Shown piece after piece: positions 47,774 through 57,279 of a DNA stretch of 64,000 nt. Under the pieces are notes generated by a model. The model did no database searches and was not told the origin of the DNA. It saw only the letters and a program-made list of their open reading frames with translations. Positions within the stretch are counted from its first letter, which is position 1, and each line of letters starts with the position of its first letter. This DNA comes from Streptomyces sp. CG4 (lineage in GTDB: Bacteria; Actinomycetota; Actinomycetes; Streptomycetales; Streptomycetaceae): the NCBI RefSeq assembly GCF_041080655.1, contig NZ_CP163525.1, positions 6,200,001 through 6,264,000 of the forward strand, in the 5' to 3' direction. A program made the translations under genes and the position numbers.

Positions 47774-49647
47774 CCATCCGGCTGACCGTCGCCCAGGCGC
47801 TCGTCCGCTTCCTCGCCGCCCAGTACACCGAACGCGACGGCGAGCGCCGGCGGCTGATCGGTGCCACCTGGGGCATCTTCGGCCACGGCAATGTCGCGGG
47901 GCTCGGCCAGGCCCTGATCGAGTACGCCGAGGCGATGCCGTATCACCAGGGCCGCAACGAGCAGTCCATGGTGCACGCCGCCGTCGGCTACGCCCGCCAG
48001 GCGAACCGGCTGTCCACGCACGCGGTGACGACGTCGGTCGGCCCCGGCGCCACCAATCTCGTCACCGGCGCCGCCCTCGCGACCATCAACCACCTCCCGG
48101 TCCTGCTCCTGCCGGGCGACGTCTTCGCCACCCGCCCCGCCGACCCGGTCCTGCAGCAGCTGGAGGTGCCGTACGCGGGCGATGTGTCGGTCAACGACAG
48201 CCTGCGCCCGGTGTCGCGGTACTTCGACCGCGTCACCCGCCCGGAGGCCCTGATCCCGTCGGCCCTGCAGGCCATGCGGGTGCTCACCGACCCGGTCGAG
48301 ACCGGCGCGGTCACGCTCGCCCTGCCGCAGGACGTGCAGGCCGAGGCCTTCGACTGGCCGGAGGAGTTCTTCTCGACGCGCGTGTGGACGGTACGCCGGC
48401 CCGGCGCGGACCCCGTCGAGCTGGCCGAGGCGGTCCGGGCGATTCGGGGCGCGCGCCGGCCGCTGGTAGTCGCGGGCGGCGGCGTCCACCACAGCCGCGC
48501 CGAGGCGGCTCTCGCCGAGTTCGCGGAGGCCACCGGCATCCCGGTCGCCTCCACCCAGGCCGGCAAGGGCTCCCTGCGCTACGACCACCCGCAGGACGTC
48601 GGCGGGGTCGGCCACACCGGCACCGCGACCGCCGACGAACTGGCCCGCACGGCGGACCTGGTGATCGGCGTCGGCACCCGCTACACCGACTTCACCACGG
48701 CCTCCGGCACTCTTTTCGCGCATCCGGGCGTCCGATTCCTGAACCTCAACATCGCGCCCTTCGACGGCCACAAGCTGTCCGGCCTCCCGCTGGTCGCCGA
48801 CGCCCGCAGCGGCCTGGGCGAGCTGACCGAGGCGCTGGTGATGCACGGTCACCGGGTGCCGGAGCCGTACGTCACCGAGTACACCGAGGACAAGGAGCGC
48901 TGGGAGCAGCGCGTCGACGCCTGCTTCGAGGCCGCGGAGATCGACGTACGGCCGACCCAGCCGCAGGTCATCGGCGCCCTGGACGCCCTGGTGGACGAGT
49001 CCGACATCATCATCAACGCGGCCGGCTCGCTCCCCGGCGATCTGCACAAGCTGTGGCGGGCACGGTCCTGCGACCAGTACCACCTGGAGTACGGCTACTC
49101 CTGCATGGGCTACGAGATCCCGGCCGCGCTCGGGGTCAAGCTCGCCGCGCCGGAGCGGAACGTATGGGCGCTGGTCGGCGACGGCACGTATCTGATGATG
49201 CCGACCGAGATCGTGACCGCCGTGCAGGAGGGCGTCGCGATCAAGATCCTGCTGGTGCAGAACCACGGGTACGCCTCCATCGGCGGGCTCTCGGAGTCGG
49301 TGGGCGGCGAGCGGTTCGGCACCGCGTACCGCTACCAGGCCGAGGACGGGACGTACACGGGCGCCCCGCTGCCCGTCGACCTCGCCGCCAACGCGGCCAG
49401 CCTGGGTATGCGGGTACTGCGCGCGAAGACCGTACGGGAGCTGCGCGCGGCGCTCGCCGAGGCACGCGCCGCCGACACTCCCACATGTGTCTACGTGGAG
49501 ACCGAAACGTCCGACACTGTGTCGGGCGCGCCCCCGGCGCAGGCCTGGTGGGATGTTCCTGTGGCCGAGACCGCGACCCGACCGTCGGCGGTCAAGGCAC
49601 GTGAGCTGTACGAACGGCACGTCTCGACCCGACGCCGCCATCTGTAA
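47770..49647 (+). CDS. iolD: 3D-(3,5/4)-trihydroxycyclohexane-1,2-dione hydrolase
   Basis: A 625-residue thiamine-diphosphate enzyme of the acetolactate-synthase fold. The N-terminal ThDP site has the GRNEQSMVHAAVGYARQ glutamate segment, and the C-terminal metal-ThDP motif is GDGTYLMMPTEIVTAVQEG...LVQNHG. It hydrolyses the ring of the dione to 5-deoxy-glucuronate. The ATG overlaps the iolB stop (ATGA). Confidence 0.94.
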   Translation: MTIRLTVAQALVRFLAAQYTERDGERRRLIGATWGIFGHGNVAGLGQALIEYAEAMPYHQGRNEQSMVHAAVGYARQANRLSTHAVTTSVGPGATNLVTGAALATINHLPVLLLPGDVFATRPADPVLQQLEVPYAGDVSVNDSLRPVSRYFDRVTRPEALIPSALQAMRVLTDPVETGAVTLALPQDVQAEAFDWPEEFFSTRVWTVRRPGADPVELAEAVRAIRGARRPLVVAGGGVHHSRAEAALAEFAEATGIPVASTQAGKGSLRYDHPQDVGGVGHTGTATADELARTADLVIGVGTRYTDFTTASGTLFAHPGVRFLNLNIAPFDGHKLSGLPLVADARSGLGELTEALVMHGHRVPEPYVTEYTEDKERWEQRVDACFEAAEIDVRPTQPQVIGALDALVDESDIIINAAGSLPGDLHKLWRARSCDQYHLEYGYSCMGYEIPAALGVKLAAPERNVWALVGDGTYLMMPTEIVTAVQEGVAIKILLVQNHGYASIGGLSESVGGERFGTAYRYQAEDGTYTGAPLPVDLAANAASLGMRVLRAKTVRELRAALAEARAADTPTCVYVETETSDTVSGAPPAQAWWDVPVAETATRPSAVKARELYERHVSTRRRHL

Positions 49648-49663
49648 TAAGGAGTCTCTGGGC

Positions 49664-51166
49664 ATGACGAAGATCGTCAACCACTGGATCGGCGGCAAGA
49701 CCGCCGAAGGCGCGTCGGGCACGTACGGGCCGGTCACGGACCCGGCGACCGGCGCGGTCACCACGAAGGTCGCGTTCGCGTCGGTCGAGGAGGTGGACGC
49801 GGCCGTCGCGGCGGCCAAGGACGCCTTCGCGACCTGGGGTCAGTCCTCGCTGGCGCAGCGGACCTCGATCCTCTTCAAGTTCCGCGCGCTGCTGGACGCC
49901 AACCGGGACGCGATCGCCGAGCTGATCACCGCCGAGCACGGCAAGGTGCACAGCGACGCCCTGGGCGAGGTGGCCCGCGGTCTGGAGATCGTGGACCTGG
50001 CCTGCGGTATCAACGTCCAGCTGAAGGGCGAGCTGTCCACGCAGGTCGCCAGCCGCGTCGACGTGGCCGCGATCCGCCAGCCGCTCGGTGTCGTCGCCGG
50101 CATCACGCCGTTCAACTTCCCGGCGATGGTCCCGATGTGGATGTTCCCGATCGCCATCGCGACCGGCAACACCTTCGTGCTCAAGCCGTCCGAGAAGGAC
50201 CCCTCGGCGTCGATCAAGATCGCCGAGCTGCTGTCCGAGGCGGGTCTGCCGGACGGCGTCTTCAACGTCGTCCACGGTGACAAGGTGGCCGTGGACCGGC
50301 TGCTGGAGCACCCGGACGTCAAGGCCGTCTCCTTCGTCGGCTCGACCCCGATCGCCCGCTACATCCACACCACCGCCTCCGCCCACGGCAAGCGCGTGCA
50401 GGCCCTCGGCGGCGCCAAGAACCACATGCTGGTCCTGCCGGACGCCGACCTGGACGCGGCCGCGGACGCCGCGGTGAGCGCCGCCTACGGCTCCGCGGGC
50501 GAGCGCTGCATGGCCATCTCCGCGGTCGTGGCCGTGGGCGCGATCGGCGACACGCTGGTGGAGAAGATCCGCGAGCGCGCCGAGAAGATCAAGATCGGTC
50601 CGGGCAACGACCCGACCTCCGAGATGGGCCCGCTGATCACCAAGGTCCACCGGGACAAGGTGGCCTCCTACGTCGAGGGCGCGGCCGCCGAGGGCGCGGA
50701 GGTCGTGCTCGACGGCACCGGTTACACGGTCGAGGGCTTCGAGGACGGCCACTGGATCGGCATCTCGCTGCTCGACAAGGTGCCCACCAGCGCCAAGGCG
50801 TATCAGGACGAGATCTTCGGCCCGGTGCTGTGCGTGCTGCGCGTGGACACCTACGACGAGGGCGTGGCCCTCATCAACGCCTCGCCGTTCGGCAACGGCA
50901 CCGCGATCTTCACCCGGGACGGCGGCGCGGCCCGCCGCTTCCAGCTGGAGATCGAGGCGGGCATGGTCGGCGTGAACGTGCCGATCCCGGTGCCGGTGGG
51001 CTACCACTCCTTCGGCGGCTGGAAGGACTCGCTCTTCGGCGACCACCACATCTACGGCAACGACGGCACGCACTTCTACACCCGCGGCAAGGTCGTGACC
51101 ACCCGCTGGCCCGACCCGGCCGACGCCCCCACGGGCGTGGACCTGGGCTTCCCGCGCAACCACTGA
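49664..51166 (+). CDS. mmsA: Methylmalonate/malonate semialdehyde dehydrogenase
   Basis: A 500-residue CoA-acylating aldehyde dehydrogenase. It begins KIVNHWIGGKTAEG, has ITPFNFPAMVPMWMFPIAIA and the catalytic Cys (about residue 282) in GSAGERCMAIS, and ends with PVPVGYHSFGGWKDSLFGD, all typical of MmsA/IolA. It turns malonate semialdehyde into acetyl-CoA (and methylmalonate semialdehyde from valine into propionyl-CoA). AGGAG precedes the ATG. A strong terminator follows, so it is the last gene of the inositol operon. Confidence 0.94.
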   Translation: MTKIVNHWIGGKTAEGASGTYGPVTDPATGAVTTKVAFASVEEVDAAVAAAKDAFATWGQSSLAQRTSILFKFRALLDANRDAIAELITAEHGKVHSDALGEVARGLEIVDLACGINVQLKGELSTQVASRVDVAAIRQPLGVVAGITPFNFPAMVPMWMFPIAIATGNTFVLKPSEKDPSASIKIAELLSEAGLPDGVFNVVHGDKVAVDRLLEHPDVKAVSFVGSTPIARYIHTTASAHGKRVQALGGAKNHMLVLPDADLDAAADAAVSAAYGSAGERCMAISAVVAVGAIGDTLVEKIRERAEKIKIGPGNDPTSEMGPLITKVHRDKVASYVEGAAAEGAEVVLDGTGYTVEGFEDGHWIGISLLDKVPTSAKAYQDEIFGPVLCVLRVDTYDEGVALINASPFGNGTAIFTRDGGAARRFQLEIEAGMVGVNVPIPVPVGYHSFGGWKDSLFGDHHIYGNDGTHFYTRGKVVTTRWPDPADAPTGVDLGFPRNH

Positions 51167-51184
51167 CCGCAGCCAGAACCCGTC

Positions 51185-51223
51185 GTCAGGCCGTCCGGAG
51201 TCCGGACGGCCTGACATTTTTTT
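51185..51223 (+). terminator. Rho-independent terminator of the inositol operon
   Basis: GTCAGGCCGTCCGGA, a single-base centre, and its perfect 15-base complement are followed by A and seven T. This is the clearest intrinsic terminator in the window. Confidence 0.93.
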
Positions 51224-51276
51224 GACGCGCCGGCTTCGGTTCCCGTTCAGCCCGGACGAAACGGATGACGAAGGGG

Positions 51277-51364
51277 CTACATGTAGATGACCTTTGAAAG
51301 CAAGGTCACATTCACCCAGGGCTTGATGGATGCACCTATAGGGCTTCACGGCCTGGGAATGTGA
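51277..51364 (+). promoter_or_regulatory. Structured leader upstream of the amino-acid permease
   Basis: The region has CTACATGTAG (51277-51286, perfect palindrome), a hairpin TGACCTT-N7-AAGGTCA (51288-51308), and a longer hairpin in which TCACATT and CCCAGG (51306-51320) pair with CCTGGG and AATGTGA (51352-51364). The two hairpins share three bases, so they exclude each other. CCGCA-GG-TGCGG follows at 51381-51392. A riboswitch or attenuator is possible; no known class was recognised. The gap to the permease ATG (375 bases from mmsA) holds no gene. Confidence 0.45.
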
Positions 51365-51541
51365 TGCGGCGTAAGGGTTTCCGCAGGTGCGGATTTCGAA
51401 GGTAAACGGCCATTGACGTGTCGGTTTTCGTCGGGGTTCTCTATGCGGGCCGGGAGCGGACGAGACGAACGCACGACGATCCGCCGGAGGCGATAGCGCT
51501 CCCGACCCCACCCTCAGCCGTACGACGATCGGAACCGCCGC

Positions 51542-52951
51542 ATGACCGACACGCTCCCGAAGTCCGTGGTCGAAACCGCGCCCGCCGCTGCGCCGGGCCT
51601 GAAGCGTTCCATCGGTGTCGTCGGCGGCACCCTGCTGACACTGTCGTGCGTCACGCCCGCCTCCACGCTGTTCGTGATCGTGCCCGACCTGTTCTCCAGC
51701 CTGGGCACGGCGACCGCGCTCTGTATCGCGATCGGCGCGCTGCTCTGTATCCCCGTGGCGTTCTGCTACTCGGAGCTGGGCACCCTCATCCCCAGCGCGG
51801 GCGGCGAGTACGCCATGGTCTCCACCCTGGCCGGGCGGCTCGCCGGCTGGCTGGCCTTCGTGATGTCGCTGCTCGTCGTGATGATCGTCCCTCCGGTCAT
51901 CGCGATGGGCACCGCCGACTACCTCGCCCCGGTCATCCACCTCGACCCGTCCCTCACCGGCGCCGGCGTGATGCTCGCGGCCACCCTCGCCGGCCTGCTG
52001 GACCTGCGCGCCAACGCCTGGATCACCGGCATCTTCCTGGTCCTGGAGGTCGTCGCCGCCGGAGTCGTCGCCCTCCTCGGCTTCAGCCACGCGCACCGCG
52101 GCATGGGCAGCCTCGGCTCCCTGCAGGTCGCCGGCGAACACGCGCACGTGGGCGCCGTCACGGCCATGATGGTCGTCTCCGGGCTCGCCATCGCCCTCTT
52201 CGTCACCCAGGGCTTCTCCACCGCCGTCTACCTCTCCGAGGAGCTGGAGAACCCGCGCCGCAACGTCGCCCGCACCGTCCTCGCCACGCTCGCCATCTCC
52301 AGCGTCGTCATCCTGGTGCCGGTCGTCGCGATCACTCTGGGCGCCGGTGACCTGAAGGCCCTGACCGGCGGCGACATCTCCAGCATGGTCATCGCCTGGA
52401 GCAACTCGGCCGTCGGCACCTTCGTCAGCCTGTGCGTCGCCCTCGCGATCATCAACGCGGGCATCGTCATGGTCATCCAGAACTCCCGCGTCCTGTTCGC
52501 CTCCGCCCGCGACAAGGCCTGGCCCGCCCCGGTCAACAACGCCCTCGCCAAGCTCGGCCGGTTCGGCTCCCCGTGGGTCGCCACCCTCGTCGTCGGCGTC
52601 CCGGGCGCGTTCCTCTGCTTCGTCAACCTGGACACCCTCTACGGCGTCACCGGCGTCGCCGTCACCGGCCTGTACCTGCTGGTCGCGATCGCCGCGCTGC
52701 TCGGCCGGCGCGGTGCGCACGGCGGCAAGCAGGCCTGGCGGATGCCGCTGTGGCCGGCGATGCCGATCCTGCTGATCGCCGTCCTTCTCTACATCCTGGT
52801 CGAGCAGGACCCCTCGTACCTGCTGTGGACCGGCGGCATCACCGCCGTCGCCACCCTCTACTGGGCCTTCTACCTCCGCCCGCGCCGCGCGACCCGCTGG
52901 CTGGTCTCCCTCCCGGAGGACGTCCGGACCAGCGAGCCGGCCCAGGCGTAG
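51542..52951 (+). CDS. APC-family amino-acid permease
   Basis: A 469-residue transporter with 12 hydrophobic segments and APC features: VGGTLLTLSCVTPASTLF (helix 1), SELGTLIPSAGGEYAMV (helix 2-3, the family's PxSGGxY-like motif), and ALCIAIGALLCIPVAFCYSE. It likely imports an amino acid or amine with protons. The ribosome site is weak (CGGAAC). A long, structured leader precedes the gene, which suggests post-transcriptional control. Not part of the inositol operon because of the terminator. Confidence 0.88.
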   Translation: MTDTLPKSVVETAPAAAPGLKRSIGVVGGTLLTLSCVTPASTLFVIVPDLFSSLGTATALCIAIGALLCIPVAFCYSELGTLIPSAGGEYAMVSTLAGRLAGWLAFVMSLLVVMIVPPVIAMGTADYLAPVIHLDPSLTGAGVMLAATLAGLLDLRANAWITGIFLVLEVVAAGVVALLGFSHAHRGMGSLGSLQVAGEHAHVGAVTAMMVVSGLAIALFVTQGFSTAVYLSEELENPRRNVARTVLATLAISSVVILVPVVAITLGAGDLKALTGGDISSMVIAWSNSAVGTFVSLCVALAIINAGIVMVIQNSRVLFASARDKAWPAPVNNALAKLGRFGSPWVATLVVGVPGAFLCFVNLDTLYGVTGVAVTGLYLLVAIAALLGRRGAHGGKQAWRMPLWPAMPILLIAVLLYILVEQDPSYLLWTGGITAVATLYWAFYLRPRRATRWLVSLPEDVRTSEPAQA

Positions 52952-52978
52952 GCCCCGGGCGGGGTGCGGGGCTCGCTC

Positions 52979-53401
52979 TCAGGCCTCAGCCGAAGCGAAG
53001 TCCCACGCCAGCACCGTGCACGTCCCGTCGTCCTTGCCGCCCGCACTGCGATAGGCGGCAAGGGCGGCGTCGTTCCCGGTGTCGACACCGACCCACATGC
53101 CGTAACAGCCCCGCTCCCGGGCCAGCGCGGCCAGCCGCTCCACCAGCGCCCGCCCGATGCCCCGGCGCCGGTACGGCTCGTCCACGGCCAGCTCGTACAG
53201 GAACATCTCGGTGCCCTTGTCGGGGTGGACCGTCTCGACCCCGCTGACGAAGCCGACCGGCCCGCCGTCGGCGTACGCCAGCAGCAGATGGTGCCCGGCA
53301 GCGGCGAGGAAACGCTCCGCCCACGCGGAGCGCGCCGGGTTGTCGAACAGGTGCTCGGCGGCGACGACTTCGGCGACGGTGGCGGCCCGGCGGATGTCCA
53401 T
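52979..53401 (-). CDS. GNAT acetyltransferase resembling AAC(3)-I
   Basis: A 140-residue single-domain GNAT. Acetyl-CoA loop: YRRRGIGRALVERLAALARERG; strand before it: FLYELAVDEP. The pattern VSGVETVHPDKGTEMFLYELAV and WVGVDTGNDAALAAYRSAG resembles AAC(3)-I aminoglycoside acetyltransferases. True substrate unknown; no resistance claim can be made from the sequence alone. Convergent with the permease gene and divergent from the peptidase-ABC fusion. Confidence 0.82.
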   Translation of the reverse strand: MDIRRAATVAEVVAAEHLFDNPARSAWAERFLAAAGHHLLLAYADGGPVGFVSGVETVHPDKGTEMFLYELAVDEPYRRRGIGRALVERLAALARERGCYGMWVGVDTGNDAALAAYRSAGGKDDGTCTVLAWDFASAEA

Positions 53402-53516
53402 GCGTCTTCGTACCACGGTTGGTGTACACCGGGCAGACCCCGTACGCCTGGAGGAGGGGCGGGCGTTCAGCCCAGCGGCGCCATCGGTTGTCGGTGGCGG
53501 CCCGTACCGTTGAGGC

Positions 53517-56198
53517 ATGGATCTTCGCCCGCCCCTCCGGGGGCGTTTGAGGAAGCGCTTGCCCTCGGTGCGGGGGGTGCTCAAGGGGCCGCGCAGGCTG
53601 GTCGCCGCCGCGGCCGCCGCCGTGGTGCTCGTCGGCGCCGGGACATGGACCGCGGCCGTCGCCTCCGCCGACACTCCCACGGTCCGCGTGAGCGACCAGG
53701 TCATGGCGGTCGACGGCGTGCGCCTGGACACCTCGTTCTTCACCCCGGCGGGCGCCGGCCGCCACCCGGCCGTGCTGCTGGCGCACGGCTTCGGTGGCAG
53801 CAAGAACGACGTGCGCGGCCAGGCCGAGGACCTCGCCCGGGACGGGTACGCGGTCCTGACCTGGTCCGCGCGCGGCTTCGGCAGGTCCACCGGCAAGATC
53901 GGGCTCAACGACCCGAAGGCCGAGGTCGCCGACGTCTCCCGGCTCATCGACTGGCTGGCGAAGCGCCCCGAGGTCCGGCTCGACAAACCGGGCGACCCGC
54001 GCGTGGGGCTGGCCGGCGGCTCCTACGGCGGCGCGATCTCCCTGCTCGCCGCCGGGTACGACCACCGGGTCGACGCCATCGCCCCGGCCATCACCTACTG
54101 GAACCTCGCGGACGCCCTGTTCCCGAACGGCGTGTTCAAGAAGCTGTGGACCGGCATCTTCTTCAACACCGGCGGCGGCTGCGCCCGCTTCGAGCCCGCG
54201 CTGTGCCGGATGTACGACCGGGTCGCCGAGTCCGGCACCCCGGACGCGGCCGCCCGGGCACTCCTCGAAGAGCGCTCACCGTCTGCCGTCGGCTCCCGCA
54301 TCAAGGTGCCCACGCTGCTGCTGCAGGGCCAGACGGACTCCCTGTTCACCTTCGCCCAGTCCGACGCGGCCGAGCGGGCGATCCGGGCCAACGGCGCCCC
54401 CGTGGACGTCGACTGGATCGCGGGCGGCCATGACGGCGGCGACATGGAGGCCGGCCGGGTCCAGGCACGCGTGCGTGCGTGGTTCGACCGCTATCTGCGG
54501 GGCGACGAGAGCGCCGCCACCGGCCCGGCCTTCCGGATCACCCGCACCGGCGGCGTCAACTCGGGCGACGGTACGGCCCAGCTGCGCGGCGCGAGCGCCG
54601 CCGGCTACCCCGGCCTGCGCGACCACCCGCGCGCCATCGCCCTGACCGGCGGCACCCAGCACGTCACCAACCCGGCCGGGGCCAGCCCGCCCGGCGTCTC
54701 CGCGCTGCCCGGCCTCGGCGGCAGCGGCGGCCTGACGCAGCTGTCCGCGCTCGGTGTCGGTGTCTCCCTCGACTTCCCCGGCCAGTACGCGAGATTCGAC
54801 TCCGCACCGCTCCACCGCGATCTGCAGATCACCGGCACCCCGACCGCGACCGTCCACGTCACCTCGACCACCGACGACGCCGTCCTGTTCGGCAAGGTCT
54901 ACGACGTCGGGCCCGACGGCACCCAGCAGGTGCTGCCCAGCCAGCTCGTCGCCCCGTTCCGGGTGACCGGCGCCAGGGCCGGCAAGGACGTCACGGTCAC
55001 CCTCCCGGCGATCGACCACGAGGTGCAGAAGGGCCACCGGCTCCGCCTGGCCCTCGCCGCCACCGACCTCGGCTACGCCTCACCGGCCGCCCCGGCCACC
55101 TACACCGTCTCCCTCAAGGGAGACCTGAGCGTGCCGACGGCGCCCGCCGTCACCACCGCCGCGGTCCCCCTGCCCGCCTGGGTGTGGTGGCTGCCGGCGG
55201 CCGGCGCGGCGACCGCGCTCGCCCTGCTGTTCACCGCCCGCCGCCGCACGGCCACCCCCGCGCCGGACCCCGATCTCGCCGAAGTCCCGCTGGTGATCCA
55301 GGACTTGAGTAAGCGGTACGCGAAGTCCGTCGACCGGTACGCGGTGCGCGAGCTGTCCTTCCGCGTCGAGAAGGGCCAGGTGCTGGGCCTGCTCGGACCC
55401 AACGGCGCGGGCAAGACCACGACCCTGCGCATGCTGATGGGCCTGATCACCCCGGACGACGGCGAGATCCGTGTCTTCGGCCACGCCATCCGGCCCGGCG
55501 CGCCCGTGCTGTCGAGGGTCGGCGCCTTCGTGGAGGGCGCGGGCTTCCTGCCCCACCTGTCCGGCCGGGAGAACCTGGAGCTGTACTGGCGGGCCACCGG
55601 CCGCCCGCCGGAGGACGCCCACCTGGACGAGGCCCTGCAGATCGCCGGGCTCGGCGACGCGCTCGCCCGCGCGGTGCGCACCTACTCCCAGGGCATGCGC
55701 CAGCGCCTCGCCATCGCCCAGGCCATGCTCGGCCTGCCCGACCTGCTCATCCTCGACGAACCCACCAACGGCCTCGACCCGCCCCAGATCCGCGAGATGC
55801 GCGAGGTGATGATCCGCTACGCGGCCGCCGGGCGTACGGTGATCGTCTCCAGCCATCTCCTCGCCGAGGTCGAGCAGTCCTGCACGCACCTGGTGGTGAT
55901 GGACCGCGGCCGGCTCGTCCAGGCGGGTCCCGTCCGGGACATCATCGGCTCCGGCGACACCCTGCTCGTGGGCACCGCCACACCCGTGGAGGAGCCGGTC
56001 GCGGAGAAGGTGGCCGCGCTGCCCGGCGTCGCCTCCGCCGTCCGCACCGACGACGGGCTGCTGGTCCGGCTGGAGGCCGGCGGTACGGCCGAGCGGCTGG
56101 TCGTGGAGCTGGTGCGGCTGGAGGTGCCCGTCGCCTCGGTCGGCCCGCACCGGCGCCTGGAAGACGCCTTCCTCACCCTGATAGGAGGTTCCGCATGA
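53517..56198 (+). CDS. Fusion of an S15-type peptidase/hydrolase and an ABC ATPase
   Basis: An 893-residue protein. Residues 28-52 are a signal/anchor helix. Residues about 55-545 are an X-Pro dipeptidyl-peptidase-like (S15) alpha/beta hydrolase: HGFGGSKND, nucleophile Ser169 in GLAGGSYGG, LLLQGQTDSLF (Asp), AGGHDGG (His), then the jelly-roll beta domain typical of S15. Residues about 551-575 are a second membrane helix. From 590 on there is a complete ABC ATPase: GPNGAGKT (about 627), YSQGMRQR, LLILDEPTNG. The layout predicts an outside hydrolase tied to an inside ATPase. The permease gene overlaps its stop by four bases. Confidence 0.9.
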   Translation: MDLRPPLRGRLRKRLPSVRGVLKGPRRLVAAAAAAVVLVGAGTWTAAVASADTPTVRVSDQVMAVDGVRLDTSFFTPAGAGRHPAVLLAHGFGGSKNDVRGQAEDLARDGYAVLTWSARGFGRSTGKIGLNDPKAEVADVSRLIDWLAKRPEVRLDKPGDPRVGLAGGSYGGAISLLAAGYDHRVDAIAPAITYWNLADALFPNGVFKKLWTGIFFNTGGGCARFEPALCRMYDRVAESGTPDAAARALLEERSPSAVGSRIKVPTLLLQGQTDSLFTFAQSDAAERAIRANGAPVDVDWIAGGHDGGDMEAGRVQARVRAWFDRYLRGDESAATGPAFRITRTGGVNSGDGTAQLRGASAAGYPGLRDHPRAIALTGGTQHVTNPAGASPPGVSALPGLGGSGGLTQLSALGVGVSLDFPGQYARFDSAPLHRDLQITGTPTATVHVTSTTDDAVLFGKVYDVGPDGTQQVLPSQLVAPFRVTGARAGKDVTVTLPAIDHEVQKGHRLRLALAATDLGYASPAAPATYTVSLKGDLSVPTAPAVTTAAVPLPAWVWWLPAAGAATALALLFTARRRTATPAPDPDLAEVPLVIQDLSKRYAKSVDRYAVRELSFRVEKGQVLGLLGPNGAGKTTTLRMLMGLITPDDGEIRVFGHAIRPGAPVLSRVGAFVEGAGFLPHLSGRENLELYWRATGRPPEDAHLDEALQIAGLGDALARAVRTYSQGMRQRLAIAQAMLGLPDLLILDEPTNGLDPPQIREMREVMIRYAAAGRTVIVSSHLLAEVEQSCTHLVVMDRGRLVQAGPVRDIIGSGDTLLVGTATPVEEPVAEKVAALPGVASAVRTDDGLLVRLEAGGTAERLVVELVRLEVPVASVGPHRRLEDAFLTLIGGSA

Positions 56199-57049
56199 GC
56201 GTGCTCACCGAGGTCGCCTCCGGATACCAGACGCGGCACACGCTGCCCCTGCGGGTCGAGCTGGTGCGCCAGCTCAAGCGGCGGCGCACGCTGATCATGG
56301 GCGCCGTCCTGGTCCTGCTGCCGTTCGTGCTGCTGATCGCCTTCGCGATCGGCGGCGATCCGGCCGCCCGCAACGGCCAGATCACCCTGATGAACACGGC
56401 GACCGCGTCCGGCGCCAACTTCGTCGCGGTGAACCTGTTCGTCTCGGCCGGCTTTCTGCTGGTGATCCCGGTCGCCCTGTTCTGTGGGGACACGGTCGCC
56501 TCGGAGGCCGGCTGGTCCTCCCTGCGCTATTTGCTCGCCGCACCCGTGCCGCGCGCCCGGCTGCTGTGGTCCAAGCTGGTCGTGGCGCTCGGGCTGAGCC
56601 TGGCCGCGATGGTCCTGCTCCCGGTGGTCGCCCTCGCGGTCGGTACGGCGGCCTACGGCTGGGGCCCGCTGCAGATCCCCACCGGTGGTGCGCTCGACTC
56701 CGGGACGGCGGTGCAGCGGCTCGCGGTGACCGTGGCGTACATCTTCGTGTCCCAGCTGGTCACCGCGGGGCTCGCGTTCTGGCTGTCGACGAAGACGGAC
56801 GCCCCGCTGGGCGCGGTCGGCGGCGCGGTCGGCCTGACCATCGTCGGCAATGTCCTGGACGCCGTCACCGCGCTCGGCCACTGGCGTGACTTCCTGCCCG
56901 CGCACTGGCAGTTCGCCTGGGCCGACATCGTCCAGCCGCACCCCGAGTGGTCCGGCATGGTCCAGGGGATGTCGATATCCCTCACCTATGCATGCGTGCT
57001 CTTCGCCCTGGCCTTCCGGGGATTCGCCCGCAAGGACGTGGTGTCCTAG
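56195..57049 (+). CDS. ABC-2-type permease partner of the fusion protein
   Basis: A 284-residue membrane protein with six hydrophobic segments (LIMGAVLVLLPFVLLIAFAI, FVAVNLFVSAGFLLVIPVAL, and so on). The ATG overlaps the previous stop. It lacks the catalytic ATPase, which the preceding fusion supplies. Together they form an ABC exporter whose ATPase carries an extracellular peptidase. Cargo unknown; a peptide trimmed outside the cell is one possibility. Confidence 0.85.
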   Translation: MSVLTEVASGYQTRHTLPLRVELVRQLKRRRTLIMGAVLVLLPFVLLIAFAIGGDPAARNGQITLMNTATASGANFVAVNLFVSAGFLLVIPVALFCGDTVASEAGWSSLRYLLAAPVPRARLLWSKLVVALGLSLAAMVLLPVVALAVGTAAYGWGPLQIPTGGALDSGTAVQRLAVTVAYIFVSQLVTAGLAFWLSTKTDAPLGAVGGAVGLTIVGNVLDAVTALGHWRDFLPAHWQFAWADIVQPHPEWSGMVQGMSISLTYACVLFALAFRGFARKDVVS

Positions 57050-57279
57050 TTTTCCGGTCAGCTGCTTTTCGTCCGGCACATTGACTTTCTCACGCTTGGA
57101 ACACCATACGATCAATCGATTCGCCGACCGGATGCAAATCCCTCTGGGGAATTCCGTGAAATGCGCTTCTTCACTCCCGCGGCATTCATGCGTATGGAGT
57201 AGTGCATCGCTTTGGGCGCACTGCGGACTGCTATGTTCTGCGTCTGTCGGATCAGAGGTAACTTCAAGTGAGGTGAATC

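Noticed and set aside
49592..52720. Open frame of more than 1000 codons on the minus strand across mmsA and the permease
   Set aside because: It is antisense to two clear genes. Long antisense frames are expected where third positions are nearly all G or C, and its translation is low-complexity Arg/Asp/Gly/Val text without domains.
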